This document shows positions 6,726 through 13,923 of a stretch of 21,007 bases of DNA, in pieces. Each line of letters opens with the position of its first letter. Within the stretch, counting starts at the first letter, position 1. The translations under genes and the position numbers were made by a program. Below the pieces are notes generated by a model. That model had not been told where the DNA came from. It saw only the letters and a list, made by a program, of their open reading frames with translations, and ran no database searches. Source of the stretch: Chthoniobacterales bacterium (lineage in GTDB: Bacteria > Verrucomicrobiota > Verrucomicrobiia > Chthoniobacterales > UBA10450); contig JACCZO010000235.1 in NCBI GenBank assembly GCA_013695925.1, positions 1-21,007 on the forward strand, given 5' to 3'.

Positions 6726-7893
6726 TACCGTTGCCTTCCTGGTTGAAACGCTGAAGTGGGACCGCCCGCCGCGCCGGTAAAGGCGCGGGGTTGGAGTGGA
6801 ATTGTTTAACGCCCGGACTGTAGGGGAGCGCCTTTTTCACGGTCGGTCGGCGGACCGCGGTTGCTTTGCGAACTTCCGGTTCTTTGCGCGCCGTCCGGAC
6901 TTCCTTTGGCGCCGGTTTCGATTCCTGGGGCAGCGTCGGCGGAATCATTTCCTCTTCCGGCCCGAGTTCCGAAATCACCGCCGAGGCGGGCTGCGCGAAA
7001 GTGACCGGGATGTTGCGTGCGACGAGCAGGTTGACCGTCTCGATCGGGCGTTGCGCGTCATCGCTGTAGACGAGGAATTGCTCCAGCCGCTGCATCTGGA
7101 GATCGAGGTGATCGAAACCGAACATCACCCGGGTGTGATTTTTGTCCGTGACGAGCAGGCAATAACCTTTCGAGACGTCGACTTCGCGGATCTGGAAGCG
7201 GGTCTGCATGAAGCTCGTGGTCGTTAGGCGGAGAAGCTCGAGCGCGGTTTTGGCTTCGAAAGAGTCGACCGTTTTTCCCGGCACGAGCGCTTCGCTCGAG
7301 CAGCCGGTGATAAGGGGCAGGGCGAGATATTCCGGGAGCAATTTTTTCTCCTTCATCAGGATCCCGCGCGCATCCACGAGGAAAGCGGCCTCCGAAGCAA
7401 ACGGATCGGCCACCGCCTGCTCACTCGTGATCCAGGCAATCGGTTTCCGCTCCGTGATCGTGATGTCGATCTCGTTAGGCATCTTTCTTTCCACCTGCAC
7501 CTCGTCGATCTGCGGGAGCTGCTGCAACCGGTCGCGCACCTGGGCGAGGTTGACCGAGAAAATGTTCAGGCCTTCGCGAAGGGCGCCCGCTTTCAGCACC
7601 TGGTCGCGCTGCAGGGTGCCATCGGTCCGGACCGCGATCGTGCTCAACTGGTAATCGGGATTATCGAAAAAGAACCGGCTCAACCCGGCGCGAACGCCAT
7701 AATACACGCCCGCGCCAAGCACGATCACGAGGGCGATTTTCGAAACGAACAGAAGGATGCGGCGATTGCGGTGATGCGAAGCGCGCCGCGCCCGTACCTT
7801 GACGTCGAGCAGGTGCTGCTGTTTGCGCTGCCGCGAAGTGGAGAGCCGGCGATTGCCGGCGCGCGCCTGGTTTTTCGTCGTGGTCGCTCTCAT
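6718..7893 (-). CDS. ftsQ: Cell division protein FtsQ with extended C-terminal tail
   Basis: A bitopic divisome protein linking FtsB/FtsL and the septal synthase to the ring; 391 residues. The cytoplasmic N-terminus (1-45) is strongly basic. A single membrane segment at about 46-66 follows, then a POTRA domain (about 80-150) and the beta domain containing ALPLITG (191-197). Family members are usually under about 300 residues. The extra length is a low-complexity tail from about residue 302 to the end, rich in Pro, Arg, Lys and Glu, predicted to be periplasmic. It starts with an ATGA overlap on the ddl stop. Two 9-mer words (7221-7229, 7472-7480) lie in the coding region, read as Leu-Thr and Pro-Asn-Glu. 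Confidence 0.92.
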   Translation of the reverse strand: MRATTTKNQARAGNRRLSTSRQRKQQHLLDVKVRARRASHHRNRRILLFVSKIALVIVLGAGVYYGVRAGLSRFFFDNPDYQLSTIAVRTDGTLQRDQVLKAGALREGLNIFSVNLAQVRDRLQQLPQIDEVQVERKMPNEIDITITERKPIAWITSEQAVADPFASEAAFLVDARGILMKEKKLLPEYLALPLITGCSSEALVPGKTVDSFEAKTALELLRLTTTSFMQTRFQIREVDVSKGYCLLVTDKNHTRVMFGFDHLDLQMQRLEQFLVYSDDAQRPIETVNLLVARNIPVTFAQPASAVISELGPEEEMIPPTLPQESKPAPKEVRTARKEPEVRKATAVRRPTVKKALPYSPGVKQFHSNPAPLPARRAVPLQRFNQEGNGNG

Positions 7894-8819
7894 TTCTTCG
7901 GTGGCCGGGCGGCCAGTGAGAGTTCGATGATGCGGACGCAGAGCTCCGGATAACTGATGCCGGCGACGGCCGCGGCGTCAGGAAGCAGGCTGGTCTCGGT
8001 CATTCCTGGAATGGTGTTGAGCTCGAGGACGGACGGCTCGTTTTGCGGCGAGAGCATGATGTCGACCCGGGAATAAACTTTCAGGCCTAACGACTGAGTG
8101 GCGAGCAAGGCCAGGTCCTGGATTTTGCCTGCCAGATCATTCGGGATCTGCGCCGGGCAGACATGCTGCGCGCCGCCGCCGCCCTGCGGATTGAGGAAGG
8201 GATACTTGTCGTTGAAATCGTAGAACCCACTCTTCGGAATGATCTCGAGCACCGGAAGCGCGAGATCGCCGAGTACGCCGATCGTCAACTCGCGTCCGGG
8301 AATGAACTGCTCGATCAGGAGTTCGTCGTCGAATCTGGAGGCCTCGGCCAGGTCGGTCCCGACCGCGGATTCCTCTTTCACGATGTAGACGCCGACGGTC
8401 GAACCTTCACGGGGCGCTTTGATGACGTAGGGCAGGGGGAGAGTGGGCGTTTCGCCGGCATGAATGATTTCCCAGGTGGGGGTCGCGACGCCGTGCTGCG
8501 AGAATTTTCGCTTGGAGGCGATTTTATCGAAGGCGAGAAGGCTGCCTTCGACGTTCTCGCCTGTGTAAGGCACGCCCCGGTCCTCCAGGACCTGCTGCAA
8601 CTGGCCGTCCTCGCCGAAGGTGCCGTGGACGGCGATGAAGGCGAGTTCGGTGTCGTTAGGCAAAATGAAGTCGGCATCCGCGACATCGACTTCAGTGACG
8701 TTTGCGCCTAACGAACGGAGGGCCTGGGCGACGCCCGCCCCGGTGGCGAGGGAGACCTTGCGCTCCGAGCCCGGGCCGCCCATGAGGACCGCGATTTTGT
8801 TACCGGTCAGATCGATCAT
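7890..8819 (-). CDS. ddl: D-alanine--D-alanine ligase
   Basis: An ATP-grasp ligase of 309 residues that makes the D-Ala-D-Ala dipeptide added by MurF. Motifs include VLMGGPGSERKVSLATG (11-27), HGTFGEDG (65-72), EGSTVGV (138-144), the metal/substrate region SRVDIM and LELNTIPGMTETSLLP (265-280). The frame is open further upstream, but that extension is translated palindromic repeat. The ATG at 8819 has AAGGGAGG seven bases before it and gives the normal N-terminus MIDLTGNKIAVLMGG. The active-site loop KYPFLNPQGGGGAQHVCPA (205-223) is several residues longer than the form I know from E. coli DdlB. The 3' end overlaps ftsQ by four bases. Three 9-mer words occur here, at 8085, 8653 and 8706. Confidence 0.95.
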   Translation of the reverse strand: MIDLTGNKIAVLMGGPGSERKVSLATGAGVAQALRSLGANVTEVDVADADFILPNDTELAFIAVHGTFGEDGQLQQVLEDRGVPYTGENVEGSLLAFDKIASKRKFSQHGVATPTWEIIHAGETPTLPLPYVIKAPREGSTVGVYIVKEESAVGTDLAEASRFDDELLIEQFIPGRELTIGVLGDLALPVLEIIPKSGFYDFNDKYPFLNPQGGGGAQHVCPAQIPNDLAGKIQDLALLATQSLGLKVYSRVDIMLSPQNEPSVLELNTIPGMTETSLLPDAAAVAGISYPELCVRIIELSLAARPPKK

Positions 8820-8826
8820 GCGCAAG

Positions 8827-8834
8827 CCTCCCTT
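8827..8834 (-). promoter_or_regulatory. Ribosome binding site of ddl
   Basis: On the minus strand AAGGGAGG lies seven bases before the ATG at 8819. It decides the ddl start against the longer open frame. It adjoins the edge of the palindromic unit that begins at 8837. Confidence 0.75.
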
Positions 8835-8836
8835 CT

Positions 8837-8982
8837 GGGGAGCGCACGCGCCTCGCGTGCTGTTTGCGGCGCCCCGCCGCAAACAGCTGCGCGCGGATGA
8901 GATGAACCATGTCCGAACGTCTGGTGCACCCGGAAAATCCGGCGAGGCGCCGGATTGAGCACGCGAGGCGCGTGCGCTCCCC
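8837..8982. repeat. Head-to-head pair of REP/BIME-like palindromic units in the murC-murB to ddl gap
   Basis: Positions 8837-8860 and 8959-8982 are perfect 24-base reverse complements of each other. Each begins GGGGAGC, then an internal hairpin GCACGCG-CCT-CGCGTGC. Each unit continues inward with a second hairpin of its own sequence: TGTTTGCGGCG-CCC-CGCCGCAAACA on the left (8861-8885) and AATCCGGCG-AGG-CGCCGGATT on the right (8936-8956). The units thus share hairpin A and differ in hairpin B, so they are two copies in opposite orientation and not one element with simple terminal repeats. The same family recurs at 18391-18519 and, diverged, at 12419-12568. Confidence 0.8.
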
Positions 8983-9003
8983 GGAACTTCCTCGCGACGT
9001 TTC

Positions 9004-11298
9004 TCATGAATTCTCCCCCACGATTTGGACTTCCGTTTCCAATTCGATCCCGCGCTCCTGGCGCGCTCTCGCCTGGATTTGCCCGATCAGCTCCAGGACT
9101 TCGTCGGCCGTGGCCGCGCCTTCATTCACAATAAAATTTCCGTGGACTTCCGAGACTTGCGCATCGCCGACGCGCGAGCCTTTGAGGCCCAGTTCGTCCA
9201 CCAGTTTGCCGGCCGGGCAGACGGCTGGGTTTTTGAAAATGCAGCCGGCACTTTTCGCACTCGGTTGCGTGCTCCGGCGTTTTTCCTGCGAAGCATCAAG
9301 TCGCCGGACGATTTCTTCGGTGGAAGATTTTTCCCCGCGAAAAACGGCGGAGACGGCAAAGCTTTCGTCGAGCGAGGGAACGTGCCGATAATGCACTGCC
9401 AGCTCGGCGGGCGTTTTCTCGTGGGCCATGCCTTCCCGGTCGAGGTATCGCACCCGGACGACCTGGTCGAGAGTCTGCGCACCCATCGCGCCGGCATTCA
9501 TGCGCAGACCGCCGCCGACGGAACCGGGAATTCCCTCCATCCATTCAAACCCGCCAATCCCGGCGGCTTTCCCCGCGTACGCGATCTGTTTCAATTTCGC
9601 CCCCACGCCGGCCGTGACTTCGAGCCCCGCAGTTTCGACTTTGTCGAACTCGCCGCCGCAGGGATGGACTACCACGCCGCGAATGCCGCCATCGCGCACG
9701 AGCAGGTTGGAACCCCGACCGATGACGAAAAGCGGGAGATTCTCGCGCCGGCAAAATCGAATCAGTTTGGCGAACGCCTCCTCGGTCCTCGGTTCGACCC
9801 AGAACTGCGCCGGGCCGCCGACCCGCAGGGTGGTGTGTTTCGCGAGCGGCTCGGAAAGCCTGATTTCACCTTCTGCGCCCACGATTTCCTTCAATCGTTC
9901 CGCGATCACTAATTCGGCCGCGAGCTTGGCTAATTGTTCGTGCACGTTGCCGGCGCCGAGACTGAGAACGAGGTCGCCCTCCAGCAGCATTTGCCCGAGA
10001 TCGCCGTGCAGCCGATCGAGCCGGGGCTGATAGGAAACAGCGCGGTGACCATGCTGGGTAATGGCGTCTGCGATTGTTTGGCCGCTGACTCCGGGGAGGG
10101 CCGTTTCGCTGGCGGCGTAGACGTCTGTGATCACAACCTGATCGGCATCGTCAAAGGCCGCGCCAAATTCGTGCTGCAGCGCCTTTGTTCGGGAATAACG
10201 ATGCGGTTGGAACATCGTCAGGACGCGTGTGCGCCCGGCGGAGCGCGCAGTCGCGAGCGTCGCCCGGATCTCGGTCGGGTGATGCGCGTAATCGTCGACC
10301 AGAAGATAGCGATCGCTCTGGTATTTGATCTCAAAGCGACGGCGGGCGTGGCGGAAAGTGCCTAACGACTTGGCGATTTTGTCGAACGGGATGCCGAGCT
10401 CGGTGGCGAGGGCAATGACCCCGAGCGCGTTGCTCACATTGTGCCGGCCGGGCACGCTCAGGGTGGCGTCGCCTAGTTTGTCGTCGCCCCGCTGGACGCA
10501 AAAGGTGGCAGCGAAATCATGCAGCTCCAGGCCGGCCGCGCGATAGTGCGCCTCCACTTTGAAGCCGTAGGAAACCGTCCGGGCGTGTGTGCCGCAAATG
10601 CGCGGGGCATGCAGATCGTCGGCGCAATAAAAGACCGTGCCCTTGGTCTGGCGGAGCAGTTTCGCGAAGACCTCCTCGATTGCGGCCAGGTCCTTGTAAA
10701 AATCGAGGTGTTCTTCTTCGACGTTGAGGATGAGGGCCTGTTCCGGCTGGAAGAGTTGCAGCGTGCCGTCGCTCTCGTCCCCTTCCGCGACGAAATACTC
10801 GCCGCGCGGATCCCAATGCGCGTTGCTCCCCAGAATTGGAATCTCCGCCCCAACGTAATGCGACGGATGCAACCCGCCGCCGCGCAACACGTGGGCCATC
10901 ATCGCGGTGGTCGTCGTTTTGCCGTGCATCCCGGCGATGATGATTCCGCGTTTACCGAGCATCATGGCGGCGAGCGCCTCCGCCCGGCGAATCGCGGGCA
11001 GATGGCGTTCCCGCGCCGCCACCAGGATTGGGTTGTCGTCCTTGATCGCAGATGAAAACACAATCAGCTCAGCGTCGATCGTATCTTCCGCGCGATGCGG
11101 AGAGAAGAACCGTAGCCCAAGTTGGGCGAGTCGCTGCGTCTCCTGGGTGCGCGCTTTGTCGGAACCGCGGACGTCGTGTCCCAGCTCGAGAAGTAGCGCG
11201 GCGATCCCGCTCATGCCGCTCCCGGCCACCCCGATGAGATGGATCGCGTGCCGTTCCGCGGTCAGAAATTTTTGCAAATCAGGCGGCAACGGCGTCAT
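9004..11298 (-). CDS. murC-murB: Fused UDP-MurNAc--L-alanine ligase / UDP-enolpyruvylGlcNAc reductase (MurC-MurB)
   Basis: A bifunctional cytoplasmic enzyme of 764 residues. The first part (about 1-470) is MurC: UDP-binding GVAGSGMSGIAALL (23-36), P-loop GMHGKTTTTAM (123-133), EGDESDGT (172-179), the HNVSNALG block (286-293) and DYAHHPTEI (336-344). The second part (about 480-764) is MurB: LRVGGPAQFW (491-500), FAD-binding GRGSNLLVRDGG (527-538), GFEWMEGIPGSVGGGLRMNAG (583-603), YRHVPS, SAGCIFKNP and a closing LETEVQIV. MurB reduces UDP-GlcNAc-enolpyruvate to UDP-MurNAc and MurC adds L-Ala, so consecutive steps are joined, in reversed domain order. Cys686 in GCIFKNP sits where E. coli MurB has its catalytic serine. 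The start overlaps the end of murG by 20 bases. The frame is continuous with no frameshift, and murB and murC are normally separate neighbours. Confidence 0.96.
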   Translation of the reverse strand: MTPLPPDLQKFLTAERHAIHLIGVAGSGMSGIAALLLELGHDVRGSDKARTQETQRLAQLGLRFFSPHRAEDTIDAELIVFSSAIKDDNPILVAARERHLPAIRRAEALAAMMLGKRGIIIAGMHGKTTTTAMMAHVLRGGGLHPSHYVGAEIPILGSNAHWDPRGEYFVAEGDESDGTLQLFQPEQALILNVEEEHLDFYKDLAAIEEVFAKLLRQTKGTVFYCADDLHAPRICGTHARTVSYGFKVEAHYRAAGLELHDFAATFCVQRGDDKLGDATLSVPGRHNVSNALGVIALATELGIPFDKIAKSLGTFRHARRRFEIKYQSDRYLLVDDYAHHPTEIRATLATARSAGRTRVLTMFQPHRYSRTKALQHEFGAAFDDADQVVITDVYAASETALPGVSGQTIADAITQHGHRAVSYQPRLDRLHGDLGQMLLEGDLVLSLGAGNVHEQLAKLAAELVIAERLKEIVGAEGEIRLSEPLAKHTTLRVGGPAQFWVEPRTEEAFAKLIRFCRRENLPLFVIGRGSNLLVRDGGIRGVVVHPCGGEFDKVETAGLEVTAGVGAKLKQIAYAGKAAGIGGFEWMEGIPGSVGGGLRMNAGAMGAQTLDQVVRVRYLDREGMAHEKTPAELAVHYRHVPSLDESFAVSAVFRGEKSSTEEIVRRLDASQEKRRSTQPSAKSAGCIFKNPAVCPAGKLVDELGLKGSRVGDAQVSEVHGNFIVNEGAATADEVLELIGQIQARARQERGIELETEVQIVGENS

Positions 11299-12382
11299 TT
11301 GGGTAGCTATACCTCTCCATCGCTTCCACTACCAAAGTGGCCGCGTTCTTTGGGGCCAGCGCGGCGGCGTTGGCCGACATGCCACGAAGGGTTGCGAGGT
11401 CGCTGAGCAGTTCGCGAATTTTTTGGGCGAGTAGTTCGCCGCTCAGCTCAGATTCCTTTAAGAGCAGGGCGGCTTTTGCCTGGACGAATATCTCGGCGTT
11501 GCGCGTTTGGTGATCGTCCGTCGCGTACGGGTAGGGAACGAGGAGCGCGGGCAGGCCGAAGGCGGCCAATTCGGCCAGGCTGGCAGCGCCGCTCCGGGCG
11601 ATGGCGAAGTCGGCCGCACTATAGACTTCCTCCATTTGATGATGAAAAGCCGCGACGAAAGCCGGGATAGTTTCGCGCCGGTAATTATCTTCCAGCAAGC
11701 GCGCGTCGCGGCTGCCGGTGAGATGAATCACCTGCAATTTCACGCCCTGCAGCACGGGCATCGCCTTGATCAACGCCTGGTTGACCCCGCTGCCGCCCTG
11801 GCTGCCGCCCATCACGAGCAAAGTGGGCACGCCCGGTTCCAAACCGAGTTTCTGGAGCGCCTCCCGCGAGTCGATCCGGCGCAGGCTGGTACGAATCGGC
11901 GTGCCGGTGAATTCCGTTCGTGCCTTGGGGAAAAAGGCGGCGCATTCCCGGAAGCCGAGGAGAACGGCGCGGACAAAGCGCGCGGTGTGGCGGTTCGCTT
12001 TTCCGGGGACGGCGTTGGACTCATGAATGAATGTCGGGATGCCGCGCATCCGGCCCGCGATAACCGGCGCGGTCGAAGTAAAACCGCCCATCCCGAGGAC
12101 GACATCGGGATTGAACTTGCGAAAAATCCCGCGGCAAAGGGAAAGACTTTCGTTGAATCGCCTAACGAACGCGAGAATGGCGGGCGAAAAAGGAGAAGGG
12201 AGCGCGACGGTCGGGAGTTTCTCGAAACGAAACTCCGTCCGCCCTTCCGCGGCGAGAGTGTCGATCTCCTTCTCGGAAATGAAAAGCAGCACCTCGTGGC
12301 CGCGTTCCCGCAGCACTTCGGCCACGGCGAGACCGGGAAAGAGGTGTCCGCCTGTCCCTCCGCATGCGATGACGGCATTCAT
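11279..12382 (-). CDS. murG: UDP-GlcNAc:undecaprenyl-PP-MurNAc-pentapeptide GlcNAc transferase
   Basis: A GT-B glycosyltransferase of 367 residues that converts lipid I to lipid II at the inner leaflet of the inner membrane. The first glycine loop is GGTGGHLFPGLAVAEVL (8-24). Then come GMGGFTSTAPVIAGR (97-111), HESNAVPGKANR (120-131), the second loop VMGGSQGGSGVN and the UDP-GlcNAc region RSGAASLAELAAFGLPALLV with DDHQTRNAE. Length is normal. GGAGGG lies eight bases before the ATG at 12382. The 3' end overlaps murC-murB by 20 bases. A 9-mer word at 12160-12168 is read as Val-Arg-Arg, so it uses an AGG arginine codon. Confidence 0.96.
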   Translation of the reverse strand: MNAVIACGGTGGHLFPGLAVAEVLRERGHEVLLFISEKEIDTLAAEGRTEFRFEKLPTVALPSPFSPAILAFVRRFNESLSLCRGIFRKFNPDVVLGMGGFTSTAPVIAGRMRGIPTFIHESNAVPGKANRHTARFVRAVLLGFRECAAFFPKARTEFTGTPIRTSLRRIDSREALQKLGLEPGVPTLLVMGGSQGGSGVNQALIKAMPVLQGVKLQVIHLTGSRDARLLEDNYRRETIPAFVAAFHHQMEEVYSAADFAIARSGAASLAELAAFGLPALLVPYPYATDDHQTRNAEIFVQAKAALLLKESELSGELLAQKIRELLSDLATLRGMSANAAALAPKNAATLVVEAMERYSYPNDAVAA

Positions 12383-12390
12383 ACGGCGAG

Positions 12391-12396
12391 CCCTCC
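12391..12396 (-). promoter_or_regulatory. Ribosome binding site of murG
   Basis: On the minus strand GGAGGG is followed by eight bases and the ATG at 12382. This supports the MNAVIACGGTGG start. Confidence 0.65.
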
Positions 12397-12418
12397 GTCA
12401 CGCTCGGCGGCTGACTCC

Positions 12419-12568
12419 GGGTAGCGCACGCGTCCCGGGGGCGGGCGACGGTGTCTCACCGGCGCGGACTTTTCGACGGAGTCGAAGTTTGCCCTAACGA
12501 TTTCGCTGCCAGAGAAAGTTTGTCGCGGGGAGACACCGCGACCAGCACACGAGACGTGTGCGCTACCC
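12419..12568. repeat. Diverged pair of REP/BIME-like units in the ftsW to murG gap
   Basis: GGGTAGCGCAC (12419-12429) faces its reverse complement at 12558-12568. On the right unit hairpin A is GCACACG-AGA-CGTGTGC (12544-12560) and hairpin B is GTCGCGG/CCGCGAC around a seven-base loop (12522-12542). On the left, hairpin A is degenerate and hairpin B is CGGTG-TCT-CACCG. GGTGTCTC (12450-12457) also pairs with GAGACACC (12530-12537). The outer ends match the GGGGAGCGCACGCG units at 8837 and 18391 with a few changes, so this looks like an older copy of the same family. A CCTAACGA word (12493-12500) lies between the two units. Confidence 0.65.
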
Positions 12569-12590
12569 AGAGCTGGCGTTTCCAGTTTCA

Positions 12591-13733
12591 TCAGATTCTC
12601 GGAGTGACCCGGGCGCGCAGCGCCATTTCCTTTCTCGGAGGGGGCTCGAGCACGCCCTGTCGGTAAATATTCAAAAGAAGCCCAACCGCAAAAAGCACCA
12701 CCACGAGATTCGAGCCGCCGTAGCTCACGAAGGGCAGGGGCAGGCCTTTGTTCGGCAGCAGAGAAGTTACCACCCCGATGTTGATCGCGGCCTGGAAGGC
12801 GATCAGGGAGACGATCCCGCTTGCGAGGAGGAGCCCGAATCGATCGCGGGCGTGAAGCGCAATCGTCATTCCGCAGATGATAATGAGGACGAAAAGAAAG
12901 ACGACGAGCAGGCTGAAGCGCAGGCCCAGTTCTTCGCCCACGATGGGGAAGATAAAATCGGTGTGAGCATAGGGCAGGTAGGACATTTTCTGCCGGCCGT
13001 TACCGAGTCCGAGCCCCTCGATTCCACCGCTGCCCCAGGCGATGAGCGCCTGCAGCTGCTGCAGCCCGGCGGTCAGTTTGTATTGCTCGGGGTGGAGGAA
13101 AGCCAGCAGGCGGCCGTTGCGTTCCGCGATGTGGGTGGCGAGGTAAAGAATGGCGCCGGCTCCGCCTAACGACAGCGTGCCGAGCAGGGCGAGGTTGGTC
13201 CCGGCGACGAACATGACGACGAAGGTCGTGCCGCCGATCAGGACGGTCGTCCCGAGATCAACCTCGGTGATGATGAGGGAGAGCAGCAGACTAACGATCG
13301 CCATGGGGAGAACAAAACCGTACCAGACCCTGGGGGTCTCTTTTTCATAACGCGAAAACCAGAAGGCGAGGAAGAAGACGGCGGCGAGCTTGGCAAACTC
13401 GGAAGGCTGACAGGTGAGGCCGTGAAATTCGAGCCAGCGCCACGAGCCATTGATCTTGTGCCGGAGCGGCGGGAGAAAACAGAGAGCCAGCCCGACGAGC
13501 GAGAGCGCATACCAGATCCACCAGGTGCGCTGCCAGAAATGATAATCGATCAGGGCGGCGGCGACACAGGCGACCAGACCAATCCCGAGCCACAGGGCGT
13601 GGCGGCGGAGGAAATAGTAAACGTCGTTGTGGCTGTCTTTCGCGAAGGCGCCGGTGCTGAAAAGAATCACGATGCCGATGGCGAGCAGGCCAAGGACAGC
13701 GAGAAACAGGATGTAGGCGCTCTTCCGATGCAT
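12591..13733 (-). CDS. ftsW: Septal peptidoglycan glycosyltransferase FtsW (SEDS family)
   Basis: A polytopic membrane protein of 380 residues with about ten hydrophobic segments. With FtsI it polymerises lipid II at the septum. SEDS landmarks are GSWRWLEFHGLTCQPSEFAK, TEVDLGTT with the presumed catalytic aspartate, the loop near LPYAHTDFIFPIVGEELG, and LPNKGLPLPFVSYGGSN near the C-terminus. Its place between murD and murG, beside ftsI and the other division genes, argues for FtsW over RodA or SpoVE. The ATG at 13733 has no visible Shine-Dalgarno sequence. A CCTAACGA word on the minus strand (13746-13753) sits about 13 bases before the start. Another at 13164-13172 lies in the gene, with a one-mismatch copy at 13289-13297. 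Confidence 0.95.
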   Translation of the reverse strand: MHRKSAYILFLAVLGLLAIGIVILFSTGAFAKDSHNDVYYFLRRHALWLGIGLVACVAAALIDYHFWQRTWWIWYALSLVGLALCFLPPLRHKINGSWRWLEFHGLTCQPSEFAKLAAVFFLAFWFSRYEKETPRVWYGFVLPMAIVSLLLSLIITEVDLGTTVLIGGTTFVVMFVAGTNLALLGTLSLGGAGAILYLATHIAERNGRLLAFLHPEQYKLTAGLQQLQALIAWGSGGIEGLGLGNGRQKMSYLPYAHTDFIFPIVGEELGLRFSLLVVFLFVLIIICGMTIALHARDRFGLLLASGIVSLIAFQAAINIGVVTSLLPNKGLPLPFVSYGGSNLVVVLFAVGLLLNIYRQGVLEPPPRKEMALRARVTPRI

Positions 13734-13778
13734 TAGCGGTTATGTTCGTTAGGTGCGGCGAGCGGAGGCAGGGTGTTT

Positions 13779-13869
13779 CCTGGTGGTGCGAGACTCCGTC
13801 GAGTCGGAGAGGACATCGGAAGTTGCGGCCGGGCGCCGCCCCCGCTCGACGGAGTCTCGCACCACCAGG
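13779..13869. repeat. 25-base perfect inverted repeat pair in the lysM to ftsW gap
   Basis: Positions 13779-13803 (beginning CCTGGTGGTGCGAGACTCCG) and 13845-13869 are exact reverse complements of 25 bases. They flank a 41-base spacer containing a smaller palindrome (GCGGCCGGGCGCCGC). The sequence differs from the GGGGAGCGC family but the layout is the same: two inward units with short internal complementarity such as GACTC..GAGTC. As RNA the arms would make one long stem. It lacks a T-run, so it is not a typical terminator. It is probably a second family of REP-like units. Confidence 0.7.
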
Positions 13870-13923
13870 GATGCGGAGCGCTTTCGTTAAACATAATGAC
13901 CACAGCTTCCTGAGCTCCTCTGG

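Noticed and set aside
5835..6746. Long open frame of about 300 codons on the plus strand opposite ftsA
   Set aside because: It is the complement of a clear ftsA and lacks recognisable domains; high GC leaves antisense frames open. The same holds for long plus-strand frames at 5004-5651, 9025-9912, 11507-12424, 16555-17367 and 18087-19088.
8820..8882. N-terminal extension of ddl in the open frame
   Set aside because: It translates palindromic repeat (Arg/Gly/Ala-rich) and lies beyond a good ribosome binding site that fits the ATG at 8819.
8837..8982. Palindromic pairs as intrinsic terminators
   Set aside because: No T-run follows any arm, and they lie between genes that should be co-transcribed. 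The same applies to 12419-12568, 13779-13869 and 18391-18519.
8837..8982. Palindromic pairs as terminal repeats of one insertion sequence
   Set aside because: The space between the arms is at most about 130 bases without coding capacity, and inner hairpins differ between the sides, as expected for two separate units.
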